64,000 nt of DNA from Nocardioides pinisoli (GTDB taxonomy: Bacteria > Actinomycetota > Actinomycetes > Propionibacteriales > Nocardioidaceae). Made by a program: the position numbers and the translations under genes. Positions 44,405-53,147 of this stretch are shown here, one piece after another. Under the pieces are notes generated by a model. It was given only the letters and a program-made list of their open reading frames with translations, ran no database searches and was not told the DNA's origin. The DNA lies in the NCBI RefSeq assembly GCF_024199985.1, contig NZ_JANARS010000002.1, positions 310,001 to 374,000 of the forward strand. Reading direction: 5' to 3'. Position 1 is the stretch's first letter. Each line of letters opens with the position of its first letter.

Positions 44405-45444
44405 GCCGCGACCACGTTGCCGTCGGCCAGCACGGCCGGGAGGGCGGTCACGCCGTCGAGGAGGTCGCCGGGGATCCCCAGTCCGTCGAGCACGGTCCGG
44501 GCCTGGCCGAGGTGGCGCGCGGCGAGGTCCTCGACGAAGCGCCGCGAGCCCGAGGCGACGAGCAGCGCGCGTGCCTCCTCCAGCTCCTCGTCGCTGAGCT
44601 CGCGACCGAGGTAGCCACGGAGCTGCTCCCAGGCGGGCGTGGTCCGCGCGTGCACCAGGAGCGGCGTCTGCTTGCGGGTGCGCAGGTCGCACGTCGCGCT
44701 CTTCCCGGAGCGGGCCGGGTCCCCGAAGACACCGATGAGGTCGTCGGCGAGCTGGAAGGCGATCCCCATCGAGCGGCCGACGTCGCCGAGGCGGGCGGTC
44801 GTCGTGGCGTCGGCGCCGGCCAGCACCGCGCCGGCCTGGAGGGGGAGGGTGAAGGAGTAGGCGCTGGTCTTCTGGGCCTCCATCTCCAGGCTCTGGGCGA
44901 GGGTCGCAGGCGCCAGGTCGAGGGAGTGGCGCACGTCGGCGAGCTCGCCGGCGGCGGTCCGGTGCAGGGCGGTGTCGAAGAGGTCGAGCAGCTTCTCGAC
45001 GACCGGCGCCGGGGCGCCGCTCAGCGCGATGGCACGGACAGCAGCGGCGAGCGCGAGGTCGCCGGCCAGGATCGCGGCCGTCAATCCGTAGCCGGCGGCG
45101 ACGTCGGGAGCGGCGCCGTCGACACCGGCCAGGGCGCGGAACGTGCCGCTGACGTTGGGCCGCCCGCGGCGCACGTGGTCGTCGTCGATGACGTCGTCGT
45201 GGATGACGAACGCGGTGTGCAGCAGCTCGACCGCCGCTCCCACCTCCGCGGCCGCCTGTGCCGCGTCGCCGCCGAGCGCGTCGTGGGTCGCCACGACCAG
45301 GGCGGGGCGGAACCGCTTGCCACCCTCGGCGGCGGCGCACAGCGCCTCCCACAGCAGGGCGTGGTGGGCGTCGATCGCAGCGGCGCGCCGGCGGCCGTCC
45401 TCCAGGATCCGTGCCAGTGCCGCGTCCGTTCCGGTGCCGATCAT
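44401..45444 (-). CDS. crtE: Geranylgeranyl diphosphate synthase (polyprenyl synthetase)
   Basis: 347 residues. First Asp-rich motif in AFVIHDDVIDDDHVRRGRPN and second in GIAFQLADDLIGVFGDPARS; GGKRFRP near residue 45 is also conserved. Makes GGPP for CrtB, and possibly for the UbiA enzyme of the same operon. The residue five before the first motif is Thr-Ala (HTAFVIHDD), consistent with C20 length control, but chain length is an inference. ATG 45444 is set by GGGAGG five bases upstream. First gene of the operon. Confidence 0.95.
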   Translation of the reverse strand: MIGTGTDAALARILEDGRRRAAAIDAHHALLWEALCAAAEGGKRFRPALVVATHDALGGDAAQAAAEVGAAVELLHTAFVIHDDVIDDDHVRRGRPNVSGTFRALAGVDGAAPDVAAGYGLTAAILAGDLALAAAVRAIALSGAPAPVVEKLLDLFDTALHRTAAGELADVRHSLDLAPATLAQSLEMEAQKTSAYSFTLPLQAGAVLAGADATTTARLGDVGRSMGIAFQLADDLIGVFGDPARSGKSATCDLRTRKQTPLLVHARTTPAWEQLRGYLGRELSDEELEEARALLVASGSRRFVEDLAARHLGQARTVLDGLGIPGDLLDGVTALPAVLADGNVVAA

Positions 45445-45472
45445 CTGTGCCTCCCGCAGTTCGACCGTTCCT

Positions 45473-45510
45473 TGGTTGCCAAACCTATGCAACACTGCCA
45501 ACTAAATCTA
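45473..45510. promoter_or_regulatory. Candidate operator/promoter region between crtE and the MerR gene
   Basis: Three related hexamers on the plus strand, TGCCAA (45477-45482), TGCAAC (45488-45493) and TGCCAA (45496-45501), lie in direct orientation. A minus-strand -10 candidate TAGGTT (complement of 45482-45487) for crtE falls among them, and TAAATC (45503-45508), eight bases before the MerR ATG, could be the opposite -10. A MerR-type regulator bound here would control both directions. Confidence 0.45.
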
Positions 45511-45516
45511 GGCACG

Positions 45517-46386
45517 ATGCGAGGGGGTGGACAAGGTTTGGCCGCCACTTCTCGCGCCTCGCTCACGATCGGGGACCTGGCCCACAGGACCGGAGTACCC
45601 ATCTCGACGCTCCGCAGCTGGGAGAAGCGCTACGGGTTCCCCGAGCCGAGCCGTCAGCCCGGAGGGCACCGACGCTACAGCGAGACCGACGTCGACGCCG
45701 TCCTCGACGTCCTGGCCCGCCGCCGCGGCGGCCTGTCCCTCGCGGCTGCCGTCCATCGCGCCGAGGTGCCGCAGGTCCGGACCGGCTCGGTCTTCGCCGA
45801 GCTGAGGCGGCTGCACCCCCTGCTCAGGCCCCAGGTGCTGTCGCGGCGCACGCTCGTGTCGATGAGCCACGCGATCGAGGACGAGTGCGCAGCGCGCGCC
45901 GCCGACCCGGTCCTCGTCGGCGGGTTCCAGCGCGAGCGGTTCCTCCAGGCCTCCTACGAGCGCTGGCGCGAGCTCGCCCGGACGGCGCAGGTCGCCATCG
46001 TCTTCGCGGACTTCGCCGCCCCGGCCGCTCCCCGGCGCGGGGTCCCGGTGGAGGTCCCGATCCCGCCCGACTCGCCGTTGAACCGCGAGTGGCTCGTCGT
46101 GTGCGACGCCGCGGACCTGCCCGCGTGCCTGGTGGCGGTCGAGCGTCCGGGCCAGCGCGCCGAGCCGCCGCGGCAGCGCACGTTCGAGGCCGTGTGGTCG
46201 GTCGACCCGCAGGTGGTCCGTGACGCCAGCCGGATCGCCATCGCCCTGGCCGACGAGCTGCGGCCCGCCTGGCGCGACGCCATCCACCTCCCACCCCAGG
46301 CGGACCCGCCGGGTGCCTCGGAGGACCTCTACCGCGCGACGCTGCTCTTCGACCGGATGGTCGCCTACATCGACTCGGCCGACTGA
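45517..46386 (+). CDS. MerR-family regulator with C-terminal DICT sensory domain
   Basis: 289 residues. An N-terminal MerR helix-turn-helix is clear: LTIGDLAHRTGVPISTLRSW and EKRYGFPEPSRQPGGHRRYS. The C-terminal ~150 residues (QRERFLQASYERWRELARTA, VAIVFADFAAP, PLNREWLVVCDAADLPACLV) match the DICT domain found in light- or redox-linked regulators, rather than the cobalamin domain of CarH/LitR. Divergent from crtE with a 72-bp shared control region, so it most likely regulates the carotenoid operon. The signal sensed is unknown. Start ATG 45517 may be leaderless; TTG 45538 is an alternative. Confidence 0.88.
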   Translation: MRGGGQGLAATSRASLTIGDLAHRTGVPISTLRSWEKRYGFPEPSRQPGGHRRYSETDVDAVLDVLARRRGGLSLAAAVHRAEVPQVRTGSVFAELRRLHPLLRPQVLSRRTLVSMSHAIEDECAARAADPVLVGGFQRERFLQASYERWRELARTAQVAIVFADFAAPAAPRRGVPVEVPIPPDSPLNREWLVVCDAADLPACLVAVERPGQRAEPPRQRTFEAVWSVDPQVVRDASRIAIALADELRPAWRDAIHLPPQADPPGASEDLYRATLLFDRMVAYIDSAD

Positions 46387-46420
46387 CCGCCGACCGGATC
46401 TCGGGCACGTGCGCGGTGCC

Positions 46421-46426
46421 TAGGGT
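46421..46426 (+). promoter_or_regulatory. -10 box (TAGGGT) of a leaderless promoter
   Basis: TAGGGT ends six bases before ATG 46433 of the HAD protein, with no Shine-Dalgarno between. Confidence 0.6.
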
Positions 46427-46432
46427 GTGCGC

Positions 46433-47047
46433 ATGGCGATCCGGGCAGTCGTGTTCGACGTCGGGGGCGTGCTGGAGGTCATCGACGACTCGGTGTTCCC
46501 GGCGCCGGCCGAGCGTCGCCTCGGCCTCGCGGCCGGCACGATCGCCGGCGGCCTGGCGGGGCTGCCGGGCGACGCCGTCGTCGGGGAGGTGACCGAGCAG
46601 CAGGTCCGGGCGGAGTGGCAGCGCGCGCTCGCCCTCGACGACGAGCAGGTCGACGCGCTGCTCGACGACTTCTGGCGCTGGTACGTCGGCACGCTGGACC
46701 GTCCGCTCCTCGACTGGTTCGCCGCCCAGCGTCCGGAGCGGCTCACCGCGATCCTCTCCAACTCCGGCCCCGGCGCCCGGGAGCGCGAGCGGTGCCACGG
46801 CTTCGAGGACGTCACCGACGACATCGTCTACAGCCACGAGGTGGGGCTCGCCAAGCCCGACCCGAGGGCGTACGAGCTCGTGACCCGGCGCCTCGGCGTC
46901 CGGCCCGAGGAGGTCCTGTTCCTCGACGACGTCGAGGCCAACGTCGTCGCGGCGCAGGCGCTGGGCTGGCACGCGGTCCTGCACCTCGACACCGGCGCGT
47001 CGATCGCGGAGATGCAGCGCATCATCGACTCGGCCGCCGGCGTCTGA
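46433..47047 (+). CDS. HAD-superfamily hydrolase
   Basis: 204 residues. Motif I AVVFDVGGVLEV with the nucleophile Asp, motif II ILSNSG, motif III Lys in EVGLAKPDPRAYELV, and motif IV EEVLFLDDVEANVVAAQ are all intact. The helical cap between motifs I and II places it in subclass IA, near the epoxide-hydrolase-N/YihX-type phosphatases. Substrate unknown. It stands between the crt regulator and an SDR gene; no operon relation is evident. Confidence 0.9.
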   Translation: MAIRAVVFDVGGVLEVIDDSVFPAPAERRLGLAAGTIAGGLAGLPGDAVVGEVTEQQVRAEWQRALALDDEQVDALLDDFWRWYVGTLDRPLLDWFAAQRPERLTAILSNSGPGARERERCHGFEDVTDDIVYSHEVGLAKPDPRAYELVTRRLGVRPEEVLFLDDVEANVVAAQALGWHAVLHLDTGASIAEMQRIIDSAAGV

Positions 47048-47075
47048 GCAGGGCCGGACAGGGGGACCGGCGGGC

Positions 47076-48026
47076 ATGCCGACCCACGATCGTCCGCCAC
47101 GCGTCGTCCTGGTCACCGGTGCCTCCAGCGGCATCGGTGAGGCCGCCGCCCACCGCGTCTCCCGCCGCGGCGACCACCTCGTCCTCCTCGCCCGCGGCCG
47201 CGACGCCCTCGAGCGGGTGGCCGACGACTGCCACGCCCTCGGCGCCGCCTCGACGACCGTGGTGCCGGCCGACATCAGCAAGGACGACGAGGTCGAGGCC
47301 GCCATCGGCAGTGTGATGGCGCAGCACGGCTGGATCGACACGGTCATCGGGAGCGCGGGGGTGGTCGCCTACGGCCGCGTGGAGGACGTGCCCGCCGAGG
47401 TGTTCGACCAGGTCGTGGCCACCAACCTGCTCGGGTCGGTCAACCTGGCCCGCCACGTGCTCCCCGTCCTGCGCGCGCAGGGTGCCGGCAACCTCGTGGT
47501 CGTCGGCTCGGTCGTGGGCCACGTCGCCGTCCCGGACATGGCGGCGTACGTCATCAGCAAGTGGGGCGTCCGCGCCCTGGTGCGCCAGCTGCAGGTCGAC
47601 AACCGCGACTGCCCCGGCGTCCGGATCGACTACGTCGCCCCCGGTGGCGTGGACACGCCCATCTACCGGCAGGCAGCGACCTACGGCGACGCGGCCGGCC
47701 GACCGCCCTTCCCGGTCACGACCCCCGAGCGCATCGCCCAGCGCGCCCTGGAGGTCGCCGACGGTCGCCGCGGCGGGCAGGTCGGTCTCGCCAACGAGGT
47801 GATTCGGTTCGGCTTCACCGTGGTGCCGTGGGCCTACGACCGTCTCGTCGGCCCGCTGTTCTCGCTCGCTGCGCAGGACCAGACGGTCGAGGTGGGCCCC
47901 GACCCTGGCAACGTGCTGCAGTCTCGGGGCGAGCACCACGGCCTGCACGGTGGGCACGGCAGCGCCCTGCTCGCCATCGGCGCCAACGCCGTCGAGCTCG
48001 CCCGCCGCCGGGTGCAGGGCGCCTGA
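47076..48026 (+). CDS. Short-chain dehydrogenase/reductase
   Basis: 316 residues. NAD(P)-binding VVLVTGASSGIGEAAAHRVS, catalytic Ser in NLVVVGSVVGHVAVPDM and Tyr-Lys in AAYVISKWGVRALVRQL. Classical SDR core of ~250 residues with a C-terminal extension containing a hydrophobic stretch (GFTVVPWAYDRLVGPLFSLA) and a His/Gly-rich tail (LQSRGEHHGLHGGHGS). Substrate unknown. Starts 28 bases after the HAD gene, possibly cotranscribed. Confidence 0.9.
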   Translation: MPTHDRPPRVVLVTGASSGIGEAAAHRVSRRGDHLVLLARGRDALERVADDCHALGAASTTVVPADISKDDEVEAAIGSVMAQHGWIDTVIGSAGVVAYGRVEDVPAEVFDQVVATNLLGSVNLARHVLPVLRAQGAGNLVVVGSVVGHVAVPDMAAYVISKWGVRALVRQLQVDNRDCPGVRIDYVAPGGVDTPIYRQAATYGDAAGRPPFPVTTPERIAQRALEVADGRRGGQVGLANEVIRFGFTVVPWAYDRLVGPLFSLAAQDQTVEVGPDPGNVLQSRGEHHGLHGGHGSALLAIGANAVELARRRVQGA

Positions 48027-48076
48027 CCGCGGCCCGGACGGGACAAACCGGGGTGAGGCACCGGGTGACCGGCCGA

Positions 48077-48122
48077 TAGCATCGCCGGGGACATCCGTCC
48101 CGCCCACACCTCCCCGAAGGAG
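48077..48122 (+). promoter_or_regulatory. thrS promoter -10 candidate, short leader and ribosome site
   Basis: TAGCAT (48077-48082) is a candidate -10, giving a ~40-base leader that ends with a strong GAAGGAG (48116-48122) five bases before the GTG. No T-box features (specifier stem, TGG-containing antiterminator) are visible. Confidence 0.45.
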
Positions 48123-48127
48123 CACTC

Positions 48128-50119
48128 GTGTCCGACATCAAGGTCGTCCGCATCCACGCCGATCAGCGTGCGGAGACCACGGTCACGACGGGCACCAAGG
48201 CCTGGGAGCTGTTCCGTGACGACGCCGACGTGATCGCGGCGCGCGTGGCCGGCAGCCTGAAGGACCTGGCCTACGAGCTCGCCGACGGCGACGAGGTCGA
48301 GGGCGTGGCCATCGACAGCCCCGACGGCCGCGACATCCTGCGCCACTCCACCGCCCACGTGATGGCGCAGGCGGTGCAGCAGATCTGGCCCGAGGCCAAG
48401 CTCGGCATCGGTCCGCCGGTGGAGAACGGCTTCTACTACGACTTCGACGTCGAGACCCCGTTCGTGCCCGAGGACCTGGTCAAGATCGAGTCGGCGATGC
48501 GCAAGATCATCAAGGAGAACCAGCGCTTCGAGCGACGCGTCACCACCGACGCCGACGCGCTCGACGAGCTCAAGGACGAGCCCTACAAGATCGAGCTGAT
48601 CGGGCTCAAGGGCGGCTCCGGCGCCGCCGACACCGAGGGCGCCTCCGTCGAGGTCGGGGCCGGCGAGCTGACCATCTACGACAACATCGGCCGCAACGGC
48701 GAGGCGAAGTGGTCCGACCTGTGCCGGGGCCCCCACCTGCCGACGACCAAGCGCATCCCCGCCTTCAAGCTGATGCGCAGCGCCGCGGCCTACTGGCGCG
48801 GCGACGAGAAGAACAAGCAGCTCCAGCGCATCTACGGCACCGCCTGGGAGACCAAGGAGGCGCTCGAGGAGCACCTCCACCGGATCGAGGAGGCCGAGCG
48901 GCGCGACCACCGCAAGCTCGGCCGCGAGCTCGACCTCTACTCGTTCCCGGACGAGATCGGGTCGGGCATGGCGGTCTTCCACCCCAAGGGTGGCGTGATC
49001 AAGCGCGAGATGGAGGACTACGTCCGCCGCCGGCACCTCGAGGAGGGCTTCGACTACGTCGGGACCCCCCACATCAGCAAGGAGGGGCTCTTCCACACCT
49101 CCGGTCACCTGCCGTACTACGCGGACACCATGTTCCCGCCGATGGAGATGGAGCACGCGGAGTACCGCCTCAAGGCGATGAACTGCCCGATGCACAACCT
49201 GATCTACCGGTCCCGGCAGCGCTCCTACCGCGAGCTGCCGCTGCGGTTCTTCGAGTTCGGCTCGGTCTACCGCTACGAGAAGTCCGGCGTGGTGCACGGA
49301 CTCACCCGCGTGCGCGCCATGACCCAGGACGACTCGCACTCCTACGTCACCCCCGAGCAGGCGCCGGCTGAGGTGGAGCACCTGCTCACCTTCGTCACCG
49401 GGCTGCTGCGTGACTTCGGCCTCGACGACTACTACTTCGAGCTGTCGACCCGCGACGACTCCAAGCCCGACAAGTTCATCGGCTCCGACGACCAGTGGGA
49501 GTCCGCGACGTCCGTGCTCGAGACCGCAGCACGCAAGTTCGGCGTCGACCTCGTGCCCGACCCGGGCGGCGCGGCGTTCTACGGCCCGAAGATCTCGGTG
49601 CAGGCCAAGGACGCGATCGGCCGCACCTGGCAGATGTCGACCATCCAGTACGACTTCAACCAGCCCTCGACCGAGCGGTTCGACCTGGAGTACGTCGCCG
49701 CCGACGGCAGCCGCCAGCAGCCGGTGATGATCCACTCCGCGAAGTTCGGCTCGATCGAGCGGTTCATCGGCGTCCTGGTCGAGCACTACGCCGGCGCCTT
49801 CCCTCCGTGGCTGGCGCCCGTCCAGGTCCAGGGCATCCCGATCGCGGAGCGCCACAACGACTACCTCTTCGACATCGCGAGGCAGATGAAGGCGCAGGGG
49901 CTGCGGGTCGAGGTCGACGAGTCGGACGACCGGATGCAGAAGAAGATCCGCAACGCCCAGCTGCAGAAGGTGCCGTTCATGATGATCGCCGGCGACAACG
50001 ACGTGGAGGCGGGGGCCGTGTCCTTCCGCTACCGCGACGGCCGCCAGGACAACGGCGTACCGCTGGCCGAGGCGATCGAGCGGGTGGCCGCCGCCGTGGC
50101 GTCGCGCGAGCAGGTCTGA
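48128..50119 (+). CDS. thrS: Threonyl-tRNA synthetase
   Basis: 663 residues, class II synthetase. Order: N-terminal TGS-like domain (~1-65); editing-associated HxxxH in [20 protein letters not shown]; second additional domain ending in [20 protein letters not shown]; catalytic core with motif 2 [20 protein letters not shown] plus [10 protein letters not shown]; motif 3 [20 protein letters not shown]; anticodon-binding domain (~560-663). Zn ligands include Cys in KAMNCPMHN. Begins the actinobacterial thrS-HIT-pgsA neighbourhood, here interrupted by ~7 kb. Confidence 0.98.
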   Translation: MSDIKVVRIHADQRAETTVTTGTKAWELFRDDADVIAARVAGSLKDLAYELADGDEVEGVAIDSPDGRDILRHSTAHVMAQAVQQIWPEAKLGIGPPVENGFYYDFDVETPFVPEDLVKIESAMRKIIKENQRFERRVTTDADALDELKDEPYKIELIGLKGGSGAADTEGASVEVGAGELTIYDNIGRNGEAKWSDLCRGPHLPTTKRIPAFKLMRSAAAYWRGDEKNKQLQRIYGTAWETKEALEEHLHRIEEAERRDHRKLGRELDLYSFPDEIGSGMAVFHPKGGVIKREMEDYVRRRHLEEGFDYVGTPHISKEGLFHTSGHLPYYADTMFPPMEMEHAEYRLKAMNCPMHNLIYRSRQRSYRELPLRFFEFGSVYRYEKSGVVHGLTRVRAMTQDDSHSYVTPEQAPAEVEHLLTFVTGLLRDFGLDDYYFELSTRDDSKPDKFIGSDDQWESATSVLETAARKFGVDLVPDPGGAAFYGPKISVQAKDAIGRTWQMSTIQYDFNQPSTERFDLEYVAADGSRQQPVMIHSAKFGSIERFIGVLVEHYAGAFPPWLAPVQVQGIPIAERHNDYLFDIARQMKAQGLRVEVDESDDRMQKKIRNAQLQKVPFMMIAGDNDVEAGAVSFRYRDGRQDNGVPLAEAIERVAAAVASREQV

Positions 50120-50125
50120 CAGGAC

Positions 50126-50437
50126 GTGGATCGAACGGGGGACCGGGCGGGGGACGTTCTCGAGCTGCGCTTCGAGCCGCGTGAGGAGCGCGGCCTCAGG
50201 GTGTTCGTCCGCGCCGTCTGGCAGGCGGTGACGCTGGCCGACACGATTCCCGGCAACGACGCGAGCGGCAGCGGCGGCACATACGTCGTCACCCGCCGCG
50301 CCGACGGCACCGAGGTCGTCCGCGTCGACGTCGCGCACGACGAGATAGGGCCGACGCGCCTGTATCTCGAGGCTCAGCTGGCCGAGCTGTCGCCCGCGGA
50401 GTTCGAGGACACCTGGCGGGCACATGACGCCGGCTGA
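50126..50437 (+). CDS. Conserved-looking hypothetical protein
   Basis: 103 residues starting GTG, seven bases after thrS. Acidic, no signal or membrane segment. Strand-rich pattern with VLELRFEPREERGLRVFVRA, YVVTRRADGTEVVRVDVAHD and an amphipathic C-terminal helix (YLEAQLAELSPAEFEDTW). I do not recognise the family. It overlaps the next gene by 14 bases, and the two are probably cotranscribed with thrS. Confidence 0.68.
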   Translation: MDRTGDRAGDVLELRFEPREERGLRVFVRAVWQAVTLADTIPGNDASGSGGTYVVTRRADGTEVVRVDVAHDEIGPTRLYLEAQLAELSPAEFEDTWRAHDAG

Positions 50438-50930
50438 CCCGGAGCCGGACTCCGACGTCAGGTGGGACTGGCCGGACGGCGGTGGCGCTCCCTTCGACAC
50501 CTCCGACGAGGTGACCCGCTGGGTGCTGGTGGTCGGCAACACCTTCGGCCGCACCTGGCCGGGAGGCGACCTGCTCGACTTCGGCAGCTGGAGCACCGAC
50601 TTCGAGCGACGGGTGCCGATGGGCTACAAGACGATCCAGGCCGCCGAGCGGCTGGCGGTCGTCGACCGGGGGACCGTCGTCCGTGAGTGGCCGCAGGTCC
50701 ACGTCGAGCGTTCACGGCCGGTCTACGACCCCTACCAGCACCACGTGCCCGGCTACGAGCCCGACGGCACCTTCGCGGTGCTCGACGGGCGGGGTAGCAG
50801 GCGCGGGCCCGACGGCAGGTGGATCACCCACGAGCACGACTCCTACGCCGCGGCCGTGGCCGAGGCGCGGAGCATGACCGACCGACGGGTGCTGGTGGTC
50901 CGGCTCCTGACGAGCAAGGGATGGCACTGA
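50424..50930 (+). CDS. Hypothetical protein
   Basis: 168 residues, soluble, no signal peptide. Notable Trp-rich N-terminus (VRWDWPDGGGAPFDTSDEVT; RTWPGGDLLDFGSWSTDFER) and polar C-terminus. No family recognised. Overlaps the preceding gene by 14 bases and its TGA overlaps the following ATG by one base, so the three form a coupled set. Codon use matches the surroundings. Confidence 0.72.
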   Translation: MTPADPEPDSDVRWDWPDGGGAPFDTSDEVTRWVLVVGNTFGRTWPGGDLLDFGSWSTDFERRVPMGYKTIQAAERLAVVDRGTVVREWPQVHVERSRPVYDPYQHHVPGYEPDGTFAVLDGRGSRRGPDGRWITHEHDSYAAAVAEARSMTDRRVLVVRLLTSKGWH

Positions 50931-52087
50931 TGAGCGACGTCGCTCGCCGACCGGTCGTCGACCTCACCGACGAGGAGGCGCGACTGCGGCTGCCGCTCAA
51001 GTGGGGCGTCCCCGACGACGTGATCCCCGCCTGGGTCGCCGAGATGGACTACGCGGTCGACCCGGTCGTGCTCGAGGCGGTCCAGCGGATGCTCGCCGAC
51101 GGGATCACCGGCTACCCGCTCTTCGGCTGGGACCCGGGCCTGGCGGAGTCCTACGCCGGCTGGTCGGCGCGGCACTTCGGATGGGCGCCGGAGCCCGAGG
51201 CGGTGCACCCGGTGGTCGACGTCACGGCCGGGGTGCGGCTCGCGATCGACGTGTTCAGCGGGCCGGGCGGCGTGGTCTTCCCGACGCCCGGCTACAACGC
51301 CCAGTTCGGCCTGGCGACCGTGACCGGGCGCGAGGAGGTGCGTCTCGACGTGCCCGCCTCCGCCGACCGGGCCGAGATCGACCTCGACCGCCTCGACCGG
51401 CTCTTCGCCGACGGTGCGCAGACGCTGATCCTGACCCAGCCGCACAACCCGTGGGGCCGGGTCTTCACCCGCACCGAGCTCGAGGGGATCCGCGACGTCG
51501 TCGTACGCCACGGCGCGCGGGTGGTCAGCGACGAGATCCACGCGCCGCTGGTGCTGCCGGGCGCCGAGCACGTCTCCTACCTCTCGATCGAGGGCACCCA
51601 CGACCACGCGGTCGCGGTCGTCGCCGCCTCCAAGGCGTTCAACACCGCGGGCCTGCGGTGCGCGCAGGTCGTCGTGCCGTCCGCAGCCGACCGCGCGGTC
51701 CTCGCCGACCAGCCGATGTCGCGCAACGACTCCCACTCGCCGGTGGGCGCTGTCGCAGCGCGTGCGGCCTACGACGACGGCGACCCGTGGCTCGCCTCCC
51801 TCGTCGAGCGGCTCGACCAGCAGCGCGCGCTGCTCGCCGACCTGCTCGCCGCCCACCTCCCCGACGTGCGCATGCGCCCGCTCGAAGCGACGTACCTCGC
51901 CTGGCTCGACGCCTCGGCCTACGGCCACGACGACGCCGCGGCCGTCGCCCTCGAGCGCGGTCGCGTGAAAGTGAGCCCGGGGGAGTCCTACGCCCCTGGC
52001 ACGACCGGGCAGGTGCGGCTCAACATCGCCACCTCGCCCGACCGGCTCACCCGGATCGTCGAGCGGCTCGCCAAGGCCTGGGCGTAG
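50930..52087 (+). CDS. MalY/PatB-type PLP-dependent C-S lyase or aminotransferase
   Basis: 385 residues, fold type I. The N-terminus LPLKWGVPDDVIPAWVAEMD is characteristic of the MalY/PatB family (cystathionine beta-lyase-like). PLP site: VVSDEIHAPLVLPG with the Asp, and VVAASKAFNTAGLRCAQVVV with the Lys. Probable activity is beta-elimination on cystathionine or Cys conjugates. ATG 50930 overlaps the preceding TGA; ATG 50921 is an in-frame alternative. Confidence 0.92.
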   Translation: MSDVARRPVVDLTDEEARLRLPLKWGVPDDVIPAWVAEMDYAVDPVVLEAVQRMLADGITGYPLFGWDPGLAESYAGWSARHFGWAPEPEAVHPVVDVTAGVRLAIDVFSGPGGVVFPTPGYNAQFGLATVTGREEVRLDVPASADRAEIDLDRLDRLFADGAQTLILTQPHNPWGRVFTRTELEGIRDVVVRHGARVVSDEIHAPLVLPGAEHVSYLSIEGTHDHAVAVVAASKAFNTAGLRCAQVVVPSAADRAVLADQPMSRNDSHSPVGAVAARAAYDDGDPWLASLVERLDQQRALLADLLAAHLPDVRMRPLEATYLAWLDASAYGHDDAAAVALERGRVKVSPGESYAPGTTGQVRLNIATSPDRLTRIVERLAKAWA

Positions 52088-52099
52088 GTCGGTCCCGGT

Positions 52100-52645
52100 C
52101 TAGGGCCGGATGTCCCTGCTCATCCGCAGCGAGGTCGCCACCGGCGCACCACCCCGCACCGGGACGTACGGCACCCTGCCGCGCACCACGAAGCCGCGCG
52201 CGAGGTAGAACGGGATGCCCAGCTCGTTGCCCTCGGTGACCGACACCCACTGCTCGGTTGCGCCGACGGCGAGCTGCTGTGCGGTGACGTGGTCGAGCAG
52301 CGCCGTGCCGATGCCGTGCCCCCTCAGCGCCGGGTCGAGGTAGAGCACGAGGACGTGACCGACACGCTCGTCAATGACCCCGCCCCCAGCAGCCCCGAGG
52401 ACCTCGTCGTCCCGCGACACGGCGACGACGTACCCCTGCCAGGACGGATCGTGCGGCTGCGGCGCGAGCTCGCGGCGGAGGCGCTCGACGTCGTAGTAGT
52501 GCCGGGCCTGCAGGTCGATGACGTCCGGCGGCAGCAGTCCCGCCGACGACTCCGCGAAGCCCGCGCGGCACACACGGGCGATCGCGTCCTCCTCGCCCGG
52601 CTGCGCGGCTCGGACGTCGAAGGCGGGCGCACCACGTCGGGTCAC
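52100..52645 (-). CDS. GNAT-family N-acetyltransferase
   Basis: 181 residues. Acetyl-CoA-binding motif A: GHVLVLYLDPALRGHGIGTA (R/Q-x-x-G-x-G/A form), motif B NELGIPFYLARGFVVRGRVP. N-terminal FDVRAAQPGEEDAIARVCRA is a typical GNAT start. Substrate unknown. Starts with GTG 52645, which has a TAGGCT box eight bases upstream. Confidence 0.9.
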   Translation of the reverse strand: MTRRGAPAFDVRAAQPGEEDAIARVCRAGFAESSAGLLPPDVIDLQARHYYDVERLRRELAPQPHDPSWQGYVVAVSRDDEVLGAAGGGVIDERVGHVLVLYLDPALRGHGIGTALLDHVTAQQLAVGATEQWVSVTEGNELGIPFYLARGFVVRGRVPYVPVRGGAPVATSLRMSRDIRP

Positions 52646-52653
52646 GCGACCGG

Positions 52654-52659
52654 AGCCTA
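52654..52659 (-). promoter_or_regulatory. -10 box (TAGGCT, minus strand) of the GNAT gene
   Basis: TAGGCT on the minus strand lies eight bases before GTG 52645. Leaderless start is likely. Confidence 0.5.
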
Positions 52660-52679
52660 CGAGTCGGCCGGGTGCCCGG

Positions 52680-53063
52680 TCACGCCACGCAGAACTCGTT
52701 GCCCTCGGGGTCGAGCATCACGACGTGGCCGAGGTCCGGGCCGTAGCGTTCCTCGCGGACCCGGGTGGCGCCGGCAGCCTCCAGCCGGTCGGCGGTCTCC
52801 CGGACCAGCCGTTCGCGCTCGTCCGGGTCCCACGGCGGCGCGCCCGCGACCCGGATGTCGATGTGCATCCGGTTCTTCGACGTCTTCCGCTCCGGCACGC
52901 GGAGGAAGCCGATGGCCGGACCGCGTCCGTCCGGGTCGATCAATGAGGTGTTGTCGGGGCCGTCGAACCCCTCCTCGACGACGTAGCCCGGTGCGAGTGC
53001 CCAGAAGCGCGCCAGGCGGGGCGGGTCCTCGGCGTCGCACCCCAGCGTCCAGTGAGTGGCCAT
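52680..53063 (-). CDS. VOC-family (glyoxalase-like) protein
   Basis: 127 residues, one VOC module. Pattern: WTLGCDAEDPPRLARFWALA at the start, NRMHIDIRVAG in the middle, and GHVVMLDPEGNEFCVA at the end with the conserved DPEGNEF metal-binding Glu. Could be a dioxygenase, resistance protein or uncharacterised VOC; nothing indicates the substrate. ATG 53063 has TACGCT six bases upstream. Confidence 0.88.
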   Translation of the reverse strand: MATHWTLGCDAEDPPRLARFWALAPGYVVEEGFDGPDNTSLIDPDGRGPAIGFLRVPERKTSKNRMHIDIRVAGAPPWDPDERERLVRETADRLEAAGATRVREERYGPDLGHVVMLDPEGNEFCVA

Positions 53064-53069
53064 GGCCGC

Positions 53070-53075
53070 AGCGTA
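53070..53075 (-). promoter_or_regulatory. -10 box (TACGCT, minus strand) of the VOC gene
   Basis: TACGCT on the minus strand lies six bases before ATG 53063; leaderless start likely. Confidence 0.55.
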
Positions 53076-53147
53076 GGGAGGGTCCCGGACAGGACGCGTC
53101 CGGATCCGACACACTCGGCTGCAATGCCGACGTCCCGGAGGGGATGC

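Noticed and set aside
48050..48127. Possible T-box riboswitch before thrS
   Set aside because: The leader is only ~40 bases, without specifier loop or antiterminator sequence.
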